From contig JABACO010000009.1 in the NCBI GenBank assembly GCA_013339895.1, forward strand, positions 4,295,810 to 4,359,809: a stretch of DNA of 64,000 nucleotides, in the 5' to 3' direction. Positions within the stretch are counted from its first letter, which is position 1. Each line of letters starts with the position of its first letter. The position numbers and the translations under genes are program-made. Positions 57,664 to 64,000 of the stretch are shown here, piece by piece. The DNA is from Ephydatia muelleri. Its lineage: Eukaryota > Porifera > Demospongiae > Spongillida > Spongillidae. A model generated the notes under the pieces. That model saw only the letters and a program-made list of their open reading frames with translations. It was not told the DNA's origin and did no database searches.

Positions 57664-58028
57664 AAAGCTTGAACGTTATAACGCATTTTATGTTTTCTTT
57701 TATCGATTGTATTGATAATTTTATTATAAATTTGATCATGAGTACACAAATAGAAACAAGCTAGTATACAGTGAACAGATTCGGAGACGTTTCCAAATAT
57801 GTGCTGAGTACGGAAGCGGACATGGTGCACGGAGACATATGTTAACAAACCCATAATAAGCGCACGTGATAGTATCGAGTATACGCAAAATATACGACAT
57901 GAGATTCTGGTTCTATCCGCAAAATATACCAATGCGTATTCTTTGCGTATAGCATGTGTATATTCATATGTATATTTAGCATATACGCAGAGTATACACT
58001 ATCGTATATCCAACTTGTAGCACAGTGT

Positions 58029-61000
58029 TTAGTACCTATCTGGTTGTCTCCTTTGTCTTGTGGGGTATCGTCTCTGCTCTTCTGGCAGGTCTTCTCTTGG
58101 CAGGTCTTCTCTTGGCAGGTCTTCTCTTGGCAAGTCTTCTCTTGGCAGGTCTTCTCTTGGCAGATCAGGAGAAGTAATTATGTGGTCAATCTGGGGTGCA
58201 TTCCAGACCATCAATTGTGGGATAGTCCTTTGGTGGTACTTCATTGTATTGACGCTGATTCCTGTGCTGCAGTCGATTTATGTGAACAATCCGTGTTCTT
58301 GTTCCATCTGTGATCTCCATATTGATGTCATTCTTGACAGATTTTATAATCCACTTGCCTTTTCATTTACTTCCCAGCTTACTACATTGTGGAACTGACA
58401 GCCAAACAGTGTCACCTTCTTTAAAAAATCGCAGCTTGGCATGAGAATCAAAATAAGTTTTCTGAGCAGCTCCAGCCTGTACCATATTTGCATCCACAAA
58501 ATCACGTAGTTCTGCTAGTTTTGCTTGCAGATAGCCCTGGTATGAGTTTGTGTCAAATGCAATATGAGGCGATAAATCGTTACTCCTTGGTTCTCTACCA
58601 AACATGAGTACAAATGGTGAGACTCCAGTTGACGTGTGTACTGCTGTACGATAAGCATAGAGCACCAGTGGTAGATAACGCTCCCATTCATAGTCCTTCT
58701 CTACATATGCTCTTAACAGCTGCAGTAGTGATCTGTTCACACGTTCAACCATGCCGTCACACTGTGGGTGGTAAGCTGTGGTACGACGTTTGTTGATTCC
58801 AAATGCTTCCAATGTCTGTTGAAAGATGGTACATTCGAAACTGGTACCTTGGTCTGAGTGCAGAATATCTGGTATTCCATACACTGCAAAAAGACGTATA
58901 ATCTCAGTTGTGATCCTATTTGCAGTCTGATCTGGAAGTGGAATAGCCTCGACCCATTTTGTAAAATAATCTTGTATCACGAGCAAATATATGTTGTTGT
59001 TGACTGACCTCGGAACTGCTAACACATCCACTGCTATCATCTTCCATGGTCTGCCAATAGGTATGTTGGTCATTGGGGCTGGGGTTGGAAGTTTTGCTTG
59101 TTGACAGACAACACACTTGCTGCAGTACTGATTGACATCTTTTGCCACATTAGCCCAAAACGCTTCTTGCTTCAATCTTTGCAAGGTTTTTTCTATTCCT
59201 TGGTGACCTGCAGATGGAGCATCATGATTCCTCTGTAGTGCTTCCCTTTGAAGACTTTCTGGAAGCACTGGTACTGAAATCACATCCGAGGCTGGACTTG
59301 GAGCATACCGTCTACATACTATGCCGTTGATCAATTGCAGCTGTGACCAGAGCTATCGATATCTCCTGAGTGGGTGCTGTCTCACTTTCCAGAATGAGTG
59401 GGGGTTTTCTTGCTCAGCAATGTTGTATAAACTATGCCAATGGCGTGGTCATCTCTCTGTGCTTTCCGCATATCATCCAATGGTTGTCCAGAATGGGTAA
59501 TAGCTCCTACACTGCGCCTAGACAAGGCATCTGCATTTCCATTCTGCGATCCTTTCTTATATTCAATCTGGAAATCATATTCTTGTATTGCAAATGCCCA
59601 ACGACACAATAAACCTTCCATTTTCTGAGCTGACAACCATTGAAGTGGTGCATGATCTGTTGTAATGTTGAAAGGGCCACCCAATAAGTAATGTCGAAAC
59701 TTACCAAAGCTAAGCATTCCTTCTGTATTACACTGTATTGCTGCTCTGATTTGTTGAGGCTTCGGCTGGCGTATGCAATGACATGACCATCCTGTTCAAG
59801 TACTGCCCCAAGTCCAACGGCACTCGCATCAGCTTGCAGAACAAAAGTACCTGCATCTTGGTCAAACCTAGGGTAAGCCAGTATTGGGGCCTGCACAAGA
59901 TTTTGCTTTAGAGTCTGAAATGCTGCATCACATTCTGTTGTCCAGTTGAATGGAGTGTCCTTTTGAGTGAGAACGTGAAGTGGAGCTGCTATTGCTGCAA
60001 ATGCATTGACATAACGCCGATAGTAGGATGCTAGACCCAGGAACTGGCGAACAGAATGTACATCATGTGGGGTAGGCCATTCTTCCACAACTTTGACTTT
60101 GCCTGGATCAGGCATCATTCTAGCACCCGAAAATGTGTGTCCCAGATAGAAAACTTTGTCCATTCCAATATGACACTTTTCCCCTCGAAGTGTTAATCCT
60201 GCTCCTTGAAGTTTCTGGAAGACAATATTCAAGTGTTCCTTGTGTTGGCTGGCTCTCATCTTTAGAAAATATGATGACATCATCTATATATGTTCTCACA
60301 AACAACAGCCCTCTCATTACTGTGTCCATCAGGCGTTGAAATGAGCTGGGAGCACCAGTCAGGCCAAAAGGCATTCGTGTAAACTGGTACAGTCCCATTC
60401 CAGGTCCTGGACATAATGCTGTCTTTTCTCTGTCTTTTGCATATACTGGAAGCTGCCAGTATCCTGACTGGAGGTCTAATGTTGAAAAGATGGTTGCTCC
60501 TGCCATGTGTCCTTGCACCTCATCTGGCAAGGGTAGTGGGTAAGCATCCTTTTTCGTTCTTTTGTTAAGCTCCCGATAGTCAACGCATAATCGAATGTCT
60601 CCAGACTTTTTCTCAACATACACAGCAGGTGCCATCCATGGACTACAGCTATTCTCAATTATGCCTTGCTGTAACATGCTCTTGATTTGCTCTTCTACTT
60701 CGGAGCGATACTGTTCAGGAATGCGATGTGGTGGGACTCTGACAGGTGAGCCTGTTGTTGGGATATAGTGGTCTGCATAGTCCGTTTTTCCTGGCAGTGT
60801 TCTAAACAAGGTTTTGAACTTGCCCACAACCGTCTTTAGCTCAGATCTCGGACATTCTGGTAATTCAAAGGAGGCCACCAAGTTTCCAAATTTTGGAACA
60901 GCACATTCATCAACCACATCTTCATCCTGGCTTCTTGTCGCTGCTGCAAAATGAGAAGTACTCTTTGCTTTCTGTATGATGGGCAGGAGTGTTGATAATC

Positions 61001-61540
61001 CGTCTGGTTTATTGCGATTGTTATTGTTGTAGAGAACCTGAACAGGAGAATGGGAGAAGTTCAAAACCAATCCATGCTTCTGCATGAAGTCGACCCCAAG
61101 GATCACTGAGGTAATCAAGTTATCCACTACGACAAAGTTGTGCTCTATTGTTCTGTCACCCACTTGAATAGGTGCTGTTACGTAATCAACAATCTTAAGC
61201 TTTTCACCGGCAGCTGTCACGAGTTGAATGAGTGTCGTGGGCGTCGGACATTTTCTGCTACTTGTAACGCCGCCTTTCTCACCAATGAGATTGAAGAGCC
61301 CGAATCCAGCAAGATGTTCACTGTTGCTCCGCCTAGCTTCCCCGTTAATGTAACAACTTTACTTTCAATGGCTGCTATTGTAACTAGCTTACTTACAGCG
61401 GGGCCTTCACAAACTAATGGGGACGCCTGTTGCCCTCTACGGACGTCCCGTTGTCGTTTCCCTGCTGACGACAATTCCGAGCCATATGCCCCAGTCGTCC
61501 ACACGAAAAACATTTTGCATTTCCTTCTCTTTTCCAGCAT
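58029..61540 (-). pseudogene. pol region of the Ty3/gypsy element
   Basis: Protease (ILLDSGSSISLV), reverse transcriptase (CVDYRELNKR, YIDDVIIF), RNase H (LQADASAVGLGAVL) and integrase (HHCC zinc motif, SDQGTSFE, HPQCDGMVERVN) follow in the usual Ty3/gypsy order. A short tail rich in PREDL repeats ends the frame. Broken fossil. Confidence 0.9.
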
Positions 61541-62207
61541 TGTCGTTCAAAGTGTCCTGATTGTCTGCAACGAAAACACCTGACTCTCCTTTCGTCTCTT
61601 ACCGACAACGCAGCGACTTGTTCTGTTAACAGTGTTATTTGGTGAGCGAGTTTCTGCACTTGTGTTTCCTCTCTCAGCTTCTCTTCCATCGCTGCAACAG
61701 TAGTGCTCCCTTCCTCTAGTGTCATCAATGTTCTTGCTCTCTCCAACGCCGTATCCAAATCCTTTACGTCACCCGCCGCTCTTAACTGCTTTGAAACAAC
61801 CGTTGGTAGTCCTTCCATAAATTGGTGTAGCAATAGCGGAGAGCGTGCAGTTGCATCGAGACCAGGCATCGCTTGGTCCAATAACCGTTTGAGTTCGTAA
61901 AGGTACAATGATAGTGCTTCTCCCGATCGAAGTCTGCGCTTGAGAAATCCGTCCATGACACAAAGCTTGCCGGCACCATCCTTTCAATCATCTTTTGTTT
62001 TGCAGCACCGTAGTCTCCTTGCTCATCTTCACTGAGCTCCATCCATGTTGCAAGCGCTTCGCCCTCCAGCAGAGTGGGTAGCTTCAAGACCTTGGCCTTT
62101 TCGTCCCATGCATTTGCCTTGCAACAAATTTCAAAGCGTTTGAACCATTCCCCCGCATCCCCACTCGCGAACGGCTTTGGTATGCTTACGTGTCGTTGCT
62201 CCGCCAT
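61414..62207 (-). pseudogene. gag region of the Ty3/gypsy element
   Basis: It starts with MAEQRHVSIPKPFASGDAGE, a typical retrotransposon gag opening, and ends with two zinc knuckles (CFRCRQSGHFERQC and CFSCGRLGHMARNC). Broken fossil. Confidence 0.85.
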
Positions 62208-62250
62208 TCTGCCTCCTCTGCGCTAATGTTAAACCGCTCTCTGCTACCAA

Positions 62251-62443
62251 TGTAATGGGACCACAATCAAAAACTCTCTATTCAATTTTCCAACCAACCT
62301 TAATTATATACCCCGCACCTCAAACATTGCACATAATACAACATCACAAGCTAGGTCAGCGAAACCCTATACTGAAAAGGATTAAAACAACTTTCCCATG
62401 AACTGCACCTAACATGATGAGATGTACACATACACACACTACA
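62251..62443 (-). repeat. 5' LTR of the Ty3/gypsy element
   Basis: 193 bp, starting TGTAATGGGACC and ending CACACTACA on the plus strand. It is paired with 52516-52705. AAAG follows it at 62444-62447 and precedes the partner at 52512-52515, giving the target-site duplication. Confidence 0.93.
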
Positions 62444-62559
62444 AAAGTTATGGTCATATTGCCCTCCTACTCCCCCTCTGTAATCCATTCTCCCAACCAT
62501 CACTTGTTTGTCTTGATGTTACATGTTTCTCCTGGTTTGCACTTTGACCCTATACCATT

Positions 62560-63559
62560 GAAGTGTGAGGGAGGAGAGCTCCAGAGGGTGGAGCATGACC
62601 ACACCTTCAAGATGAGAGAGAAAGACTCCACAATGGAAGACCTCTCACATCAGCTGCAGCTTTGGAAGACCAGTTTAAGTTCCTTGAAGCAGGAAGCATC
62701 AGAGGTGAGTGCAGACACCCAGCCCCATCCCCATTGTTGACCCAAGCTAGCACAGGCCAAACGGAGGCAGTCACATGTAGCAGAATGCTATGGGAGCTTT
62801 GTGAACCAACTAAGGGAGGAGGTTCATGTGTTCTGCATGAAGACCCTCAAGCAATCTGGCCCATGTAAGAGAGATGCCTTTCCCCTCTCCTAACCCTTTT
62901 TGAAATACTTCCCTAAACCTCCTAGTTCCCACAGTGCCCAGTCCTCCCCCAGAAGAAGTGGTGAGGGCACTTGGAAACATTCTCATGGAATTTTAGACTC
63001 AGCATGAAACCAACCTGTTACAGGTGTCCCTCCCATCTGCCCCTCCCCCCAACTTGCTGTGACTTTCAGCTTGTCTCCTAGCTAAAGGCATTAAAGGAGA
63101 AGAAAAATCACTTAACATTGGAGCATGCAAAATGTCAAGACAGCTTGAAATCCAACACTTTGGTCAAAGAGGTAGGTGTACTCTCGAATGACCCATATAT
63201 GGTGATACCACACCCTCCCTGTCCCTTCCCCCTCCTTTCCATGTCCTTTGTACCCACATCAGAAGCTGGAGACCCGCCTCCATCAGCTGACACGTGACCT
63301 CTCCCGTAGCAGGAGTGAGCTGACCAAAGCCACCTCCCAGGTGTGTGAGCAGTTGGCCAGCTTGAAAAGGATGAAGGTGACCTTGGACAGGAGAGGGAGT
63401 ATGCTCACCAAGATCAGAGAGGAGGTTAGCTTATTGCTAGTCAGGCCACACTGATGATTGGCCTTCCCCACCTGGCCCCTCCCTCTCCTGTCATCTAGCA
63501 TGCTGCACTTAAGAAGCAAGATGGCTGCCGTCAGCAAGTACTCTCAAGCGAAGGTGGTG
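62560..63559 (+). CDS. Host coiled-coil protein, six internal exons
   Basis: Exons about 62560-62704, 62756-62864, 62935-63023, 63082-63171, 63263-63423 and 63499-63559, all with GT-AG sites and compatible phases. The protein is long amphipathic helix, for example MEDLSHQLQLWKTSLSSLKQ, LKEKKNHLTLEHAKCQDSLK and SRSELTKATSQVCEQLASLK. It is probably a cytoskeletal or ciliary coiled-coil protein, but I do not recognise which. Exon 62935-63023 has an in-frame TAG at 62994-62996. Upstream exons would lie beyond the LTR element, and the gene continues past the repeat at the right edge. Confidence 0.6.
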
Positions 63560-63607
63560 GTAAGGACTGGGCACCTACATATTTTAAGAAGCATTATTTG
63601 GGCAGCA

Positions 63608-64000
63608 CAGTATGGAGGAGGAGCATGTGTCCCCTATGTCCCTGTAGTGGTACTACAGCACAGTATGGAGGAGGAGGAGCATGTGTCCCCTATGTCCATG
63701 TAGTGGTACTACAGCACAGTATGGAGGAGGAGGAGCATGTGTCCCCTATGTCCATGTAGTGGTACTACAGCACAGTATGGAGGAGGAGGAGCTTGTGTCC
63801 CCTATGTCCCTGTAGTGGTACTACAGCACAGTATGGAGGAGGAGGAGCATGTGTCCCCTATGTCCATGTAGTGGTACTACAGCACAGTATGGAGGAGGAG
63901 GAGCATGTGTCCCCTATGTCCATGTAGTGGTACTACAGCACAGTATGGAGGAGGAGCATGTGTCCCTTATGTCCCTGTAGTGGTACTACAGCACAGTATG
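63608..64000. repeat. About 60-bp tandem repeat running off the window
   Basis: Seven units of CAGTATGGAGGAGGAGGAGC followed by ATGTGTCCCCTATGTCC and GTAGTGGTACTACAGCA. GTAGTGGTACTAC inside each unit is palindromic. It lies in an intron of the coiled-coil gene. Confidence 0.95.

Larger units (their letters stand above)
52743..58027. mobile_element. 5.3 kb TIR element of unassigned family, nested in the LTR element
   Basis: Both ends are CACTGTGC and its inverse, flanked by TTTA (52739-52742 and 58028-58031). About 15 bp further in both arms share TATACGATAG-GTATA, and both arms are rich in GCGTATA words. The interior holds direct repeats, the 154-bp array and a plus-strand multi-exon gene remnant near 56.7-57.7 kb. 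It landed near the 3' end of the pol region and so is younger than the retrotransposon. Confidence 0.8.
52516..62443 (-). mobile_element. Ty3/gypsy LTR retrotransposon, young, with a nested TIR element
   Basis: This is a fossil LTR element on the minus strand. The LTRs (62251-62443 and 52516-52705, TG...CA) differ at about 1 percent of aligned bases plus two small gaps, so insertion was recent. AAAG flanks both ends. The primer-binding site next to the 5' LTR (about 62235-62249) matches the 3' end of initiator methionine tRNA. A purine-rich tract precedes the 3' LTR. Parts in order: gag with two CCHC knuckles, protease, reverse transcriptase, RNase H and integrase. It carries roughly five or six breaks and is further split by a 5.3 kb insertion at 52743-58027, so this copy is dead. 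Confidence 0.93.

Noticed and set aside
52743-58027. Nested element considered as CACTA/EnSpm because it begins CACTG
   Set aside because: The flanking duplication is four bases (TTTA) rather than the usual two or three, and no matching transposase was seen, so I left it unassigned.

Overview
The window is eukaryotic and almost certainly from an early-branching metazoan. A demosponge is my best guess, held at modest confidence. It has AT-rich DNA, GT-AG introns, a single-exon TRIM-NHL gene, animal-type host genes and a dense load of animal transposons. There are no bacterial operons, and I saw no CRISPR array, tRNA gene or rRNA gene.

Left part (1-27 kb) holds the host genes. A P4-ATPase lipid flippase of the ATP8B type runs on the minus strand from a start codon at 19479-19481 down past the left edge of the window. 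I placed about two dozen short exons by matching conserved P4-ATPase motifs to splice sites with compatible phase. Its introns carry minisatellites, a foldback MITE and a 2.2 kb transposon with 400-bp terminal inverted repeats. Facing away from it, 1.15 kb upstream, a 12-exon gene for a trichoplein (TCHP)-like coiled-coil centriole protein lies on the plus strand (20629-23455, 507 codons). The shared upstream region contains a long GGGGA array. A single-exon RING/B-box/filamin/NHL protein of the TRIM2/3/71 type follows on the minus strand (24362-26713).

Middle part (27-42 kb) is a transposon field. It holds three large foldback elements, a scrap of a LINE endonuclease domain, a decayed pogo/Tigger transposase, and a 4.3 kb integrase-type (Ginger-like) DNA transposon that also carries cysteine-rich CXC, Ulp1 protease and PHD modules. 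To the right lie a piggyBac-like MITE whose empty site survives in a paralogous inverted copy, and a 5'-truncated LINE of the restriction-like-endonuclease type.

Right part (42-64 kb) holds a Helitron with a damaged Rep and an open Pif1 helicase-OTU reading frame, several tandem-repeat blocks, and a young Ty3/gypsy LTR retrotransposon (52516-62443, minus strand). That retrotransposon is interrupted by a 5.3 kb TIR element of unassigned family, which contains an eightfold 154-bp array. After it come phase-consistent exons of an unnamed host coiled-coil gene, whose earlier exons may lie near 41.7-42.0 kb on the other side of the transposons.

The host genes look like independent housekeeping, cilium and signalling genes. 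The main structural story is repeated insertion and foldback formation, with several insertions still datable by target-site duplications or paralogous empty sites.
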